From NCBI GenBank assembly GCA_030068145.1, contig JAPJBO010000081.1, positions 370,468 to 434,467 of the forward strand: 64,000 nt of DNA, given 5' to 3'. The stretch is from Diplonema papillatum. Lineage: Eukaryota; Euglenozoa; Diplonemea; Diplonemida; Diplonemidae. Below the pieces are notes generated by a model, which was not told the origin of the DNA, searched no databases, and saw only the letters and a list, made by a program, of their open reading frames with translations. Shown in pieces: positions 13,845 to 25,093 of this stretch; within the stretch, counting starts at the first letter, position 1, and the number at the start of each line of letters is the position of its first letter. The position numbers were made by a program, and so were the translations under genes.

Positions 13845-16753
13845 ATGGCAGGCGCTCAAGAGCCTGGTCTGGTAGAGACACTGCAAGCATGCTTCGCTCA
13901 CAACACGCGCGCACGAGCCGAAGACCATCTCGATACCCTGATGAGGGATCCTTCAAATTTGGAAACGATGTTCCAGATCGTAGGTAGCCCCGACGTCTCC
14001 CTCGATTGTCGCCTGCTGGCCGTCATCTGCCTTCGCAATCACGTCAACCGGCACTGGCGAATATCGATGCCCACCGCTGTCCAGCGCCACCAAGGGGACC
14101 GGCACGGTCAAATACCGGACAACGTCAAGGCAAAGTTCAAAGAGGTCTTACTCGCAATGCTGGCGCAAGGCGACATTCTCAACGACCTGACCCTCATCAA
14201 GCAGGTGGCGCTTCTCGTCGCGAAAGTCGCGCGCTTTGAGCTCCGGACTTGGCCTGAGCTCGTTCCCGTGGTGATGCAAGGGTTGCAAAAGGAACAGAGC
14301 AGCCCCATCATGCTCTTGCGGTATTTGGTAACGCTGCACTTCGTTTTGATTGAAGCGTTGTTTGCCTCGAAAATAGAGCAGCGAGAGCCGTTTTACCAGC
14401 TCTGCGGCGCCGTCTCGGGTCCAGTTGTGCAGCTTTGCTCGCAGTACAACCGTAAAGCCTTGGCAGAGGGGTCTTCGGAGGCGGTGATGTTGTGCTGCTA
14501 CTGCCACAAGGTGATGCTTAGGGTGTTGCGTGGTGGTGTTTCCGGGAATCGTGACGTGAGTGCTGGCCAGTATGTCGCTGAGACGTCCTCGTTTATTGAA
14601 TCGTTGATGAACAAACGCATGGAAGTCGCGAAGAATCACGTATTGACTGCAACGCTCGACAAGCTACTTCAGAAGTCGATGAAAGCGCTCGCGGAGCCTT
14701 ACCTTCTGTCACCGCAGGGATACAACAATCCCTCATTCCTAAAGTCACTGCTCAGCCTGGCCACACGAGCTGTGGTTGCTGGAGATCCAGACAAAGAGAA
14801 CCTGCCCGCTGCATTCTTGATGCGGTGCCTTTCAGTCGTGGAGCAAGTCATCGCTGCATCCTCGTCGTCCGAGGTAGCGAAAGCAGCGTTCAGCGAAGTG
14901 TTGTCAAGCAACGTTCAAACGTTTCTGTCAGTGCTCCTCAACAAATACCTCTGTGTCCACTCCAGCGAGCTCGAATTGTGGGAGGCAGATCCGGAGGCGT
15001 TTGTCTTCGAAAAGGGAGATATCCACGACGATGCACTCTGCGAGGTCGTGTTGAAAGAAAAGGCTGCCTCTGTTTTTGTCGGGCTTACCGACGAGTGCGG
15101 CGATCAGGTCATGCAAGAGTTCACCGGGACTGTGGAGCGCATCTTCAGCACCCCACTGCCTGGCGATGCGGTGGCGACGGAAGCTGCGTTGTATGTTATG
15201 GGTTTGGGTTGCTACACATTCCCTCGATTTATCAACGATGACATGCGGAGCCGGTGGCTGCAAGTCAGCATGTCACTGGCCACGAGGCATCCGAACAAAA
15301 TGGCGCGACGGCGCGCGATTTGGGTGCTGGGCCAGTGGGTCTATGAAGTGCCGGCCGAGAACTTTCTGCAGGTCTGCAAGCTGCTCGTCTCGCTGCAGAG
15401 CGACGCGTCGAACGATCTGGTCATTCGCTTGACGGCGGTGAATGCCTTCAAGGAATACGTCGTCCATGCGCAATCGCTGTCGACCGAGTTAGACTCGAAT
15501 GAGTTTGCCGGACTCCTTCCCGCCTTCTTCACGTCTATTGTTTCCATACTTGGAGGCTGCTCCAACTCCGATTTGAAGCACAGCATATTGGACCTTATCA
15601 CGTTAGTCGTGCAGACTGTGGACGCCAGCATCATTGTCCCGCATTGTCCTCAGCTCGCGGAATTGCTCCACACATACTGGAAACATGAACAGCAGTCCGT
15701 ATCGAAAGGTCAGACAGACGATGTTCGAAACATGACGCAAATATTCGTGTGTCTGAGGGCAATCGTTATGTCTGTGGGTCATGTGCCAGCTATTTACCAT
15801 CTGGCGTGCTCCGTTATTGACTACGCGACGGACACTAAAAACGCGTGCTACCTTGAACTCATCGACAACAGCTGTGAATTATGGTACGAGGTAACGCTGC
15901 ACGCAGTCGAGCTGACAGAGTCCCTTTCCCTGCTGTTTCCGCGGATACTTGTTCTTTTTGACAAAGCCTTTTCTGCCTACGATTACCTGGTGCGCGTCGC
16001 GCACCAGTATTTGTTGTTGGGCGGTCTTTCGCTGCTACAGGCGTACGGGGCTCCTCTCTTCAGTGGTCTCTTGAAGGTCCTGCAAACAATGAAAGACGAA
16101 CCCTTAACCTCCGTGTGTGACTTGGTCGATGACTTCTTGGTCATGTTTCCAAACTTTTCTCGCGAGACGGTGCCTGTCGTCAGCTTCATGCTGCAGACGG
16201 TTCTCGAAAAGTCTGAAGCTGCCCTCTGTCGTGTGGCGTACATCGCGATTGTTTGCCGCCTTATCGTGGTTGACAAACAGGTTTGCACTTTGTACCACAT
16301 TGACTACATTTTGCGAAACACGTACACCTGGGGTCAGTGCTGATTGAACACATCAAACTGCTAAGAACGAATTGCACAAAAAAGCACGCGAATGTGTTTC
16401 CGTAGATCTGTTCGATTGCATGATTCAATGCGCTTAGCTTTCGAAACCAAGAAATGGAAACAACATCGCAGCTCGGCATGCAGGTAATTGCGTCTTTTGG
16501 CAAGACAAGCGCATTCATTGACCAGTTGATTGATCTTGAGGACGCTATCTCGCGTCGAGACCACCGCAAGGTCGCCGCCATGGCAGCGGTGGCACTTTGC
16601 ACTCCTCCAGATCCCGAGTACTTGCAACACATTGATTGCATCATGAGCATTGTCGTCGACGCTACACTCGGAGAGGAAGGCGAAGAGGCGCAGTATTTCC
16701 GCCTTTCGGTCCTCGAATCTCGCTGCATCGAGTATGTTAAAGACTGCTTGTAG
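13845..16753 (+). CDS. IPO11: Importin-11-type karyopherin beta
   Basis: This is an importin-11-type nuclear transport receptor, a HEAT-repeat protein that carries cargo through nuclear pores with Ran-GTP. Exon 1 (13845-16280) encodes 812 residues. The importin N-terminal domain lies at about 20-110: CRLLAVICLRNHVNRHW and LIKQVALLVAKVARF followed by WPELVP closely follow importin-11. A later ELWEADPEAF motif also fits that family. The remainder is helical HEAT-like sequence to LLLGG near residue 725. Exon 2 (acceptor at 16483, or 16471) runs to the stop at 16753, giving about 901-905 residues, slightly shorter than animal importin-11. The splice between them is the least certain part. The donor GTTTGC at 16281 is atypical, and an alternative donor at 16334 joined to an acceptor at 16451 also keeps the frame. 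The start at 13845 was chosen because the importin domain begins about 10-20 residues later; the frame stays open upstream to 13599 without homology. Confidence 0.87.
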
Positions 16754-16958
16754 ATATCGTTGTCATTATTCCCCTCGCACCAATCAGGTCTTTGCGTTTG
16801 TTGCACGTTATGTACGCAAACGGGTAGCCAAACGCCCAAGTCTGCGCTTTAGAAACTTGTTTGTTTTGTTTGCCTTAGGGTAGATAAACTCCAAACTTTG
16901 TTTCTTCGTTGCGCGCGTTCGAAATTTTTTGATCTTGGTTGGTTGGTCGGCCCGCCGC

Positions 16959-17360
16959 AACCCGCCGGAACCCTCTGAATGGCACTACCAACCCGCCGGA
17001 ACCCGCCGGAACCCTCTGAATGGCATTTCCAACCCGCCGGAACCCGCCGGAACCCGCCGGAACCCGCCGGAACCCTCCGAATGGCACTTCCAACCCGCCG
17101 GAACCCGCCGGAACCCTCCGAATGGCACTTCCAACCCGCCGGAACCCTCCGAATGGCACTTCCAACCCGCCGGAACCCGCCGGAACCCTGGCACTTCCAA
17201 CCCGCCGGAACCCGCCGGAACCCTCCGAATGGCACTTCCAACCCGCCGGAACCCTCTGAATGGCACTTCCAACCCGCCGGAACCCGCCGGAACCCTCCGA
17301 ATGGCACTTCCAACCCGCCGGAACCCGCCGGAACCCTCCGAATGACACTTCCAACCCGCC
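16959..17360. repeat. Two-tier minisatellite inside the TIR element
   Basis: The array alternates a 10-bp unit, AACCCGCCGG, present one to four times per block, with a longer unit beginning AACCCTCCGAATGGCACTTC. There are about ten blocks, so the period varies (31, 41 or 61 bp) and the reading phase rotates. Several frames on both strands stay open across it, which reflects the repeat rather than coding. Minor variants (ACTACC, CATTTCC, a shortened block at about 17187) are scattered through the array. Confidence 0.9.
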
Positions 17361-17921
17361 ATGTATGCGGGAAGCCTCGTGCGGTATATGGTGGGAAGGA
17401 CACCTGCATTGACAAGGTGAAAGCCTTGCGAAAGGAGGAATGCTACACGTGTGGTGATGCATTTTCCTCCGGAGGGCTCCGTCCTGGCGAATGCTTGCTA
17501 TGTCCGCAGGGCAGTGTCGTGCAAGGACCATGTCGAGTGGCTGCTTGCATCCCGGCGAGCCGAGCTCCGCGAGGCCGACATTTGCGGACACTGCGGTTCA
17601 AGGCAGAAGCTGCTCGACATCTCTGCTGAAACCAAGGCCAGGTTTCAAAGCTTTCAGCCTCTGTGCGAAGCTTGCAAGGCCAAGGGTTGCGAAGAAATTC
17701 GGTATCGTGAACGCAACCAAGCCCTTCTTGCTAGCCGGTCAGCAGCTGCGAAAAAAGCAGAAAAGGTTGCGGTAAAAGCACCCCCAGCGCAAAAGACAGC
17801 AGCTGCTGTCCAAGGTCAAGAAGCGTCGCAAAGAGCTCGGTCGCTATCCGCACGCAGGTCGACTTCAAGGGCACCGAGTCTCACCCCCATAGCGACCATG
17901 TTCCCCCCGAAGAACCCGTAA
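17361..17921 (+). pseudogene. Cys-rich reading frame carried by the TIR element, frame-disrupted
   Basis: Downstream of the minisatellite one frame reads a Cys-rich segment, HVCGKPRAVYGG through EECYTCGDAFSSGG. At about 17490-17500 coherence passes to another frame: ACYVRRAVSCKDHVEW, then ICGHCGSRQKLL and LCEACKAKGCEEI, followed by a Lys/Ala/Ser-rich tail to the stop at 17921. Joined, the spacing of CxxC pairs resembles a zinc-binding module. The frame change suggests a one-base indel or an unrecognised splice. I do not know the family. It could be transposon-encoded or a captured host fragment. Confidence 0.45.
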
Positions 17922-18234
17922 GACCCAAACACCTTTCGGTCACTAGAGCTGGCGAGTTTGCGAGCGTATGGTTTTGTATCGTAACAAGCTAGTTTTACAT
18001 TCTCGGTCCGCGCCCGAGGGTTTTTAGCGTTTTTTGTGTCCAGAAGCGTCACGGATGCCAGTGGCACACACAGGTTGGGCGTTTTCGCATGGCGGGGGCG
18101 CCTTGCAGCCTTCGTGTGCATGCTGCACATCCAATCTTTTCTTTGTGTCTTTTCTTTTCTCTTTTGCGCGCGTGCGTTCGCTCCGGCAGCAAGGCAAAAA
18201 CTAAGAAACAAAGTCTGGAGTTTATCTACCCTTA

Positions 18235-19055
18235 TTCGGTTGCGGTTCGCTCTCGGACTGTCGGAACCAACTCACAAACGCAGAAACGAGACTGAATACA
18301 ACAAAGTCGCGAACGATCGAAAGATGAAGGTGTTGGAAACCGATCCTGTCATGAACACGTCGATGAGAGACTGGTATGGATTGTTTCGGGTGAAGAAGCC
18401 GTAGGCAGCAGTTTTCTTGTTCCGAATGAAAGAAAGGAAAGATTGCAGTATTCTGCCTCAGGCGGTTGCAAACGGCCCAAATCCTGTTGTAGGTGTTGAG
18501 AAGTTCCATTGCCAGCGCGCTGCAGTAAAGGTCCGAAGCCCCGTGGACACAACGAAAACTGAACACAGGCTTGCTCGTTGTCTCGCAGAGTTGCAGTCCC
18601 AGCTGGGAGCGCAGTACCCAAATGTTATCAAAACTGTGGGTGAACACAACAGGAAGCCACTCAACATTTAGCATTCCTCGTGGCTCAGGCGTTTCCCGCC
18701 TGCTACAGTATCGAGCGCCATATGATGCGCCTGTCCCAACATCAACAATCCTCGTGTCACCGTTTGCAGCCGCATGTTCCACTAACTGCCGAGCTGCCTT
18801 TCCACTCGAACGCGCTTGGGCGGTGAGATAGTTTTGCATTTCCCCTCTGTTCGCCGTGGTAGCTGCAAGCCTCGCGGTAGATGGTAGCCCTCATTGCCAA
18901 GGATTCCTCGGAGGTGCTGTTCCAACCCATCAGCTGTTGGAAAATGAAAGTTCACGTGTATTCGGGCGATCGACTGACATGCAAACTAGCCAACTCTGCC
19001 TGTTACTTTATTGGGTATTTAAGCACGTGAAGAGGCGGGAGGCAGGGGGGCAGCA
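18235..19055. other. Spacer between TIR element and PPP1R21 gene
   Basis: About 820 bp. A minus-strand open frame crosses the element end and has no recognisable domain. The stretch just upstream of 19056 is the likely promoter and 5' untranslated region of the PPP1R21-type gene. No other structure was seen. Confidence 0.45.
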
Positions 19056-21866
19056 ATGGCCGGCGATGCGCAGAAAATTGAAGTGTTAAAGAAGGCTGTC
19101 TTTCGGTTGCAATCGACCGTGAAGTCGCTGACTGAAGAAAATGAGCAGCTTAGGCGGCGCGAACAGGCGAGCGTCGCTGCGTCGGATGAAGCAGCAAAGA
19201 GCCTGCGCGAGATGAAGGAGGAGGCCGACTTTCAGAAATACAACGCCGATACATTGAAAAAGAAGCTCGCTGCGCTTGAAGAAAAGAAGCAAGCGGCTGG
19301 CCCCGCATGGCGGCTGTTCCAGCAGGGCAGCGGCAAAGAGCGCGAGGAGCGAGAGGTGCTGGAAGAAGACCTGACTCACCGAATTAACGAGAACGAGCAG
19401 CTCCACTCAAAGCTTTTCGACCTCAGAAACGAGCTGAAACGCGTTCAGGAGCAGAAGGCAACGATGGAAGGCATGTACGGACAGGAAACAACTGCTGTCG
19501 TGTCGCAACTGTCGACTGCTACTGAAGAGCTGCGAATAGCCAAAAGTGAGGAAACACGGCTCACGCAGACACTCAGAGAACGGACAGAGGAGCTGTCCGC
19601 GCTGCAGGGCCAGCACCAGGCACTCATCCAGCGCGTTAGAGACTTTGAGGTCCAGCGCGACACATTCACTAGGATCGGCCGTATTTCGACTCTCTCCGAT
19701 GTGCACAGGTATGATATTGAACAACGCAGCATACAAAAGCCGCCGTGCGTGTTTCGCGTGAACGAGTTATGTTTAGTAGTAGCTCGAATAGAAGGCTGCC
19801 TGTACAGCTTTTTCTGACTTATCAAAGACCAGATATGGCGCAGTCCCACTCCATGCTGACTTGTACATAGGAATATACCGCAACACAAATTGTGACAGAG
19901 TGCCTCAGTGGGACGACTTGACGCTGACAATTACTGACAAGGCAACGTCCGAGGCTGCGGCGGGGGCATACCAGCAAGCGCACACAACACTTGCTTCACT
20001 AACACGTGACGTTGAAGCACTGTTTTCAAATGCGACGGAGCGGACCCATATTCTCCTTTCGCGGGCTACAGCGTCCGCACTTCCGGTGAAGACGGCAGCT
20101 TTGCACTTACTGAAAGATGCTCTCCGGAAGGCGAATGCTTCACACCAAGCAACAGCGGGGGCCTTAGTATCACTTACCCAGCAGCTCGCGCAGTGCACTA
20201 AGCAAACGGCAGAAGTGTACGCTGTCGTTCCGGGTGGTGAATCAGCTTCAGGAGCCGATGCACAGTCTCACCGTGCTAAGCAGGCTCAATTCCGGGGAAT
20301 CGACTCTGATCCGGCGGGCCGCCGGTCACCGACACCGCCTTCAGCCAAGAAGCGAGATGCTGACCAACAGAAAAAGAACGCGCTCCCGCCGGTGCGCCCT
20401 GATCCGGTCAATGATTCCCTTGCCTGGGCAAAAGTGGTCGCGGACAATATGCAGCCCGTGCTCTTAGCGATCTTCGCCCATTCTCCTACTGTGCCTGAGG
20501 ATCAGGAGGAGCTACAAGCAGATTTTGTGACGTCACTTTGTAGCGATCTGAGGAAGCCGTTGGAACAATTAATAGCCGTCGTTCAGATGGACCCATCATC
20601 ACCAGACGAACCAACGACAAGCTTCCGGACGTCCACGTCTTCCGACAATTTGACAGGCTCTCGGGTGCACGCTTCCTCGACTGGCCATCCAAATCTCACG
20701 CACGTGCTGAGATCGCTAAAGAGAAGTTTGAAGGACTTGACTGAGAATGTGTCGTCTCTGTTTGCGTCGGAGGTTAAAGTATCGTGGGAGCTGGCGGGCC
20801 TTGACGGAGCAAACAAGCGTATTGTCGCAGGGCTAAATGGTGTATACAACCGGCTCGTGACGCTGGCTGAATGCCGGGCAACACTCGAAAAGTGCAACAT
20901 GCCGGGCACTCGCCGCGCAGCGCTTGACACCATCATTCAGACTCAGCAGACGCTGTCGATTCTGCCGCCGAAGTCGCTGTTATCTGACGAGGACATGAAA
21001 TCCCTTCCGCCATCGTACTTAGACGAGCGCCCACTCTACGCGGACCTCTCTTTGGCAAAAGCGAGGCTGCACGAAAGGGCAGCACAGCGGATCTCAAAAT
21101 GCATCTCCGCTGCTGGAGCGCGGGTGGCAAGTAACCGAGCCGCTCCTGCTGCTTCGTCAACGCAACACGCCACGCACACACCGTCCTCTCGCGGAGCTCC
21201 AACGTCATCATCTGATGCGAACAGCCCACGTCACAACGGAGGACACCCGCACGTGAACGCCGCTACGCCTGCCGGCGGTGTTGCCTCAGCTGAGCAACTC
21301 GAGGAACTGGCAAAGTATTGTGCACTTTTTGAGCAAAACAGTACGCCTGAAGAAGAGCCAACTGTCACGCGGCAAGTCGCATCATACAAACAAGCAGTCA
21401 GAACTGCTGATGCAAAGGCAGTCGAGTACCGTATCGAGTGGCAACGCGCACTCTTCGACTTGGAAGCCAGGGCGCAGAGGGTCAAGGTGTGTGTGCTGCT
21501 TTGCAAGTCTATTTCTTGATGAATTAGCGTGCGATCTCATCTTCGGTACCCATGCTTGATGTAAAAGCACGGTCTAGTAATCCTTTGGTGTAGCTTGATG
21601 CGTGAGCACTACATGCTCAAAAGACGAAGCCGCTGTTGCTGAAGCTGACAGTTAATGTGTATCGAGCGACTTCTGATGGAACTAAAGCGTTTACCAACTC
21701 ACAGAAATTGGAGGAAGACAACCGAGACCTCCACCGGCGCCTGAAGAACCGTGACATAGAAGTAAAAAACATGTCTCATGGCTACACGGATCAGATGAAA
21801 GTGTTTCAGGATCGCATTCTGGACTTGGAGAACCGGCTGGCTGCTGTCTCGCAACAAAGACGTTGA
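19056..21866 (+). CDS. PPP1R21: PPP1R21-type (FERRY complex) coiled-coil protein, 3 exons
   Basis: This is a homologue of PPP1R21. In animals that protein is the Fy-2 subunit of the FERRY complex, which links Rab5 early endosomes to mRNA and ribosomes. Exons are 19056-19708, 19899-21486 and 21705-21866, giving 800 residues, close to human PPP1R21. The N terminus carries the KLRAQ-type coil (IEVLKKAVFRLQSTVKSL, residues 8-25). A second conserved coil contains LEEDLTHRINENEQLH near residues 105-120. The central region is mainly helical and includes Ser/Pro-rich linkers. The end has the family's paired features: DAKAVEYRIEWQRALFDLEA in exon 2, and in exon 3 a LEEDNRDLHRRL coil followed by YTDQMKVFQDRILDLENRLA. 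The intron 1 acceptor at 19898 was chosen because it alone keeps the phase; the intron 2 donor is GTGTGT. Family assignment is by order and spacing of motifs. The endosomal role is inferred from animals. Confidence 0.82.
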
Positions 21867-22255
21867 TCAACAGATGTCGTGTGCTTTCGTATGGTGGCGA
21901 ACTTGTTGCCATATTGAAAAATGTGTTAGGTGGCAGCGTGCTGTTGTGAGCAGCTTTTTTAAGCAGGTGATTTTCACACGTGACAAGCAAACGATAGTTA
22001 CATCCTTAAACGACCCATCGAACGAGACTCCAGTTTTAGCTCATCTGAGCGTCGATGTTTGTGCCAATCGTGTTGATGATGCCGTCCGCACCAATGTTCT
22101 CCATCTTCGGTCTTCCTTACCTTGCCCCGCTCTTCGTATCGCGCTCGTTTCCCGTCTTGACAGAGTTGATTTTCCCGGCTTTTCTCACTGCCAGGATTCG
22201 CTCAATGAATGTGTTGCAAACAAGCAGATGAGCATCTTTAACAGGACTCGGCTTG
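21867..22255. other. Spacer before the SPRY-like gene
   Basis: About 390 bp with no recognisable coding. A possible acceptor (AACAG ending at 22244) lies just before the SPRY-like start, so a small upstream exon for that gene may be hidden here. Confidence 0.4.
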
Positions 22256-22756
22256 ATGAAGCCACTAGAATGGGCCCGTGAAAATCTAAGCGACGATACA
22301 ACAGTAACTGAAGCCGGCGCGTTCGTGGCGCCGATCGTCCTGGATTGGGGAAGCTGGCGGTCTGCCCTTGGAGTCAAGACAGTCCAAGCTGGGGAGGTGA
22401 TGTTCAGCTTATCCCGGAACACGGGAAATGCTCTTGTCGGGTTCTGTACCGACGACCTCAAACCTGCTTCCGACCATCACAGTCAACCGGAACTGTGGCA
22501 AGCTGTCCTTTGGTGTGCCGACGGGGAGGTATATTGTGCGCAGGCTGGATGCTGTTCCCTCGCAGCCCAGACGGCCTCCTATCAAGTGAACGATGTCGTC
22601 TCCATGGAACTGATTAGCGGACCGCGTCGAACAATTGTTTTCAAAAAGAACAACGCGTTTGTAAACGAGATAACAACGGACTGGCTGCAACGCCCCTTAC
22701 ATGCTGTAGTGTTTGTCGGTTCTCCCGAGCTATCAGTTTCGGCCACGCAGCAGTAG
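22256..22756 (+). CDS. SPRY/B30.2-like small protein
   Basis: A single open frame of 166 residues from ATG at 22256. The order of short strands resembles a SPRY/B30.2 beta-sandwich: ALGVKTVQAGEVMFSL, then NALVGFCTDD, then YQVNDVVSMELISGPRRTIV followed by FKKNNAF and LHAVVFVGSPELSVS. SPRY domains have a 'GDVV-x-V-x-(L/I)-D-x6-F-x-KNG' core, and the VNDVVSMEL...IVFKKNNAF stretch fits it loosely. These domains usually bind partner proteins. No signal peptide or membrane segment is visible. It sits 389 bp after the PPP1R21 gene and 235 bp before the glucosidase II beta-like gene, same strand. The N terminus is uncertain because an upstream exon may exist. The fold assignment is tentative. Confidence 0.5.
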   Translation: MKPLEWARENLSDDTTVTEAGAFVAPIVLDWGSWRSALGVKTVQAGEVMFSLSRNTGNALVGFCTDDLKPASDHHSQPELWQAVLWCADGEVYCAQAGCCSLAAQTASYQVNDVVSMELISGPRRTIVFKKNNAFVNEITTDWLQRPLHAVVFVGSPELSVSATQQ

Positions 22757-22991
22757 GTTTGTACCTTCTTTCTTTTGCTTCTTATACATGCGGCACAAGG
22801 CAGTAATACCGCCAGTGCCGAGTTCAGGTGGATGGACGTGTTGAAAATGTGTGGCACCACATTCAAGTGACGAACCGAGGCTTGAATCCTGACGCACCGC
22901 AAAAGAAAGACATGAAGCTGTTCTAGTTTTGGGGGACCCACGGTGCGAGTGGGAAGGGCGTCAGAAGAAAGGGGGGAGGGACAGAGGGTCA

Positions 22992-25093
22992 ATGCCATCG
23001 AAAAAAGGGAAAAGTGACCCGACCCAGCCTCAGGCAGCGCCGCAGAGTAAACCGCCGCCCCGACAGGCGCCGGCGGAAATGCCACAAAAAAAACGAAAAG
23101 GCGACGCCAGCCAGCCTAGCGAGCCTTGCGCAGCTCCGAAGAGTCCGCCCGTGACAGAGAGTGGCGCTCGCCCCGGTCAAGGGCCTGCACGGTCGGCGTT
23201 TAGCGCAGTCATCGTCGCTGTTGTTGCGTCTTTGGTTGCCGGGGGTTTCTGGTATGCGCCGTCGCGGGCTTCCGACTATCCCGAGCTGTCCCTTGGGCGC
23301 AACGGCCAGGAGTATTGGAAAGATCTGCGGCAAAGAATTCCGGAGCTCGACGATAATGAAGGCCGTGCGGCGGAAATTATGTACCGGGTGTGCCCCTGTT
23401 TTTCAAAATGGCAACCCCGGTCGTTCGACACGGTCTCGTTTCTGGTACAGTCTGCACAACTCGATTACCCAAGACAAGTTGTCAACCTTGAGTCGGATTT
23501 GCATTCCCGGACAAGATCTTTTTAAGCAACAAACGCTAGCAGATTCGCATAAAAACACCCGACAGGACGCAAGTCGAGGGTACATGTTTCTTGTGAAAGA
23601 GTATCCCGACGTCGGCTTGCCCGTAGATGCTTCCTGTGGATCTTTGCCTGACGGCAAGGCCTGCTGCTGCCGATCAATGACATCAGGTCGTGTGGTCGAA
23701 CTTGCGCAATCTTTTGTTTGTGACGGAATCTACGACTGTTGCGACGGGGCCGACGAAAAAGCGTGCGTCCCGGAACAGAGGCTGCCTCCGCTGAACGAAA
23801 GCAAGTGTCACGAAGTCGTTGTGCAGCAGGTATATCTCATTTACTACAAAACGGAGGCTGCGGCAGACCACGGTTGAGGCCGAACAGAGGTTTTGGAGAG
23901 TTAAAGCTTGTGTTCGAATTCGATGATCGGCCGTGACTGAGCAGAAGAAACAGCCGAGAGCTGCAATCGGCCTGGACCTTCACAGCAAAAAGAAGCACTA
24001 CTCTAGCCTGAAGAAATTGACCGCAAATGCAACGACAGGTCGACGAAATCCGCAGACGAATTCGTGATATCCATCTTGGCGTTCTCGCGAAGCAGAAGAT
24101 GCTGAGTGATTCGGTGGTGAGCTGGCCCTTGTTCCAGCAGAAGGTCGAAGCGATGCGGGATCAGTTCGAGGCAGTCGCAACGAGGGAGTCTACAATGTCT
24201 GAACAGCAGCGACATGAGCTGCGCGTGTTTGCCCACCAACTGGTGGGTCTCGAGCAACTGAAAAAGGAAGACTTTGGGCGGGACCTTGCCTACCTTCCCC
24301 TTTTGCTCTCGCAAAGTTGCTTCGAGTGGGAGGGCAACGAGAAGAATTTCCGCGGGGGGTGCGCGAGTCCTGTGGCACACGATTTCGTCTTTAGGTTCTG
24401 CCCGTACGGCGACATTCTGCAAACAGAGCTCCCCAACACGAGGAAGCGTGTTCAAACCAAAAGTAATGTCATCGTGGATGATGACGACGATGAGGCTCCG
24501 GCAGCAAATACCGAGCACCACGTTGACGAAACAGCGCCCCGCCAACCCGTGCATCTCGGATCTTTTCGCGGTTGGAAAATGCTCCATGCGACGGCTCTAC
24601 ACACAAACGACGTGTCTTTCACTACGATGCAGGTATTCTTTGAGTTTCGGTGCAATCTTTTTAAGTGAGGGAATCTCGCCCCATGCACTCAGCCAAGATC
24701 GCTTGATACAGGGGAGACACTCTGTTAAATCGACGGAGCTTCTTTTGCCTGGTAGTTTTTCTCGAGGTGGGAAATAGTTTACACAAGACTCGCTGCGCAA
24801 GGCGCATTGTTAAACGCAGAATGAGAAATTCCGTGCCCTTGTGAAACGAGTCCACATTTGAAGTTAATCTGCCACGGACCCACAAAAAAATGCAGTTGTA
24901 CACCGGAGGTTCACCGTGCTATGATGGACCCGACAGAACTGCAGGTGTTCAGTTTGTATGCCATCCGGAGAACAAGCTTTTGACCGCCTTCGAAAACGGC
25001 AAATGTTTGTACGAGCTGCAGTTTGGCACCCCTCTCGCGTGTTCTCATACAGAGCTATTTCAAGCGCAATACGACCTGATCGCTTTGATGTAA
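22992..25093 (+). CDS. PRKCSH: Glucosidase II beta-like MRH lectin with membrane anchor, 4 exons
   Basis: This is a homologue of the glucosidase II beta subunit, which presents N-glycans to the catalytic alpha subunit in the endoplasmic reticulum. Exons are 22992-23387, 23566-23829, 24039-24632 and 24896-25093, all phase 0, giving 483 residues. Residues 1-68 are Pro/Lys-rich. A single hydrophobic span follows (about 69-88, AVIVAVVASLVAGGFWYA), predicting a type II membrane orientation in place of a cleaved signal peptide. One LDL-receptor class A-like module lies at about 156-199 (FVCDGIYDCCDGADEKAC). A coiled coil occupies about 221-300. A mannose-6-phosphate receptor homology domain spans about 314-478 (CFEWEGN, FRFCPYGD, CYDGPDR, CLYELQFGTPLAC) and is interrupted by an acidic loop, VDDDDDEAPA. 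No C-terminal HDEL-type signal is present; retention would rely on the anchor. The GPDR arginine expected for sugar binding is present. The family is confident; the topology is predicted. Confidence 0.87.

Larger units (their letters stand above)
16875..18234. mobile_element. DNA element with 29-bp TIRs and TTA target duplication
   Basis: Positions 16878-16906 and 18203-18231 are inverted repeats of 29 bp with one mismatch, beginning GGGTAGATAAACTCC. Each end is flanked outside by TTA (16875-16877 and 18232-18234), a 3-bp target site duplication. The element is 1,354 bp. TTA-type targets and G-rich termini are typical of PIF/Harbinger-class transposons, so it may be a non-autonomous member, but no transposase is visible. 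Inside are a minisatellite (16959-17360) and a Cys-rich reading frame ending at 17921. The boundaries are read directly from the sequence; the superfamily is inferred. Confidence 0.85.

Noticed and set aside
16849..17629. Long open frames on both strands through the GC-rich minisatellite
   Set aside because: They are open because the repeat unit lacks stop codons in several frames. The protein phase rotates between blocks and no domain is present.
18222..18839. 205-residue minus-strand frame
   Set aside because: It crosses the right end of the TIR element and shows no domain.
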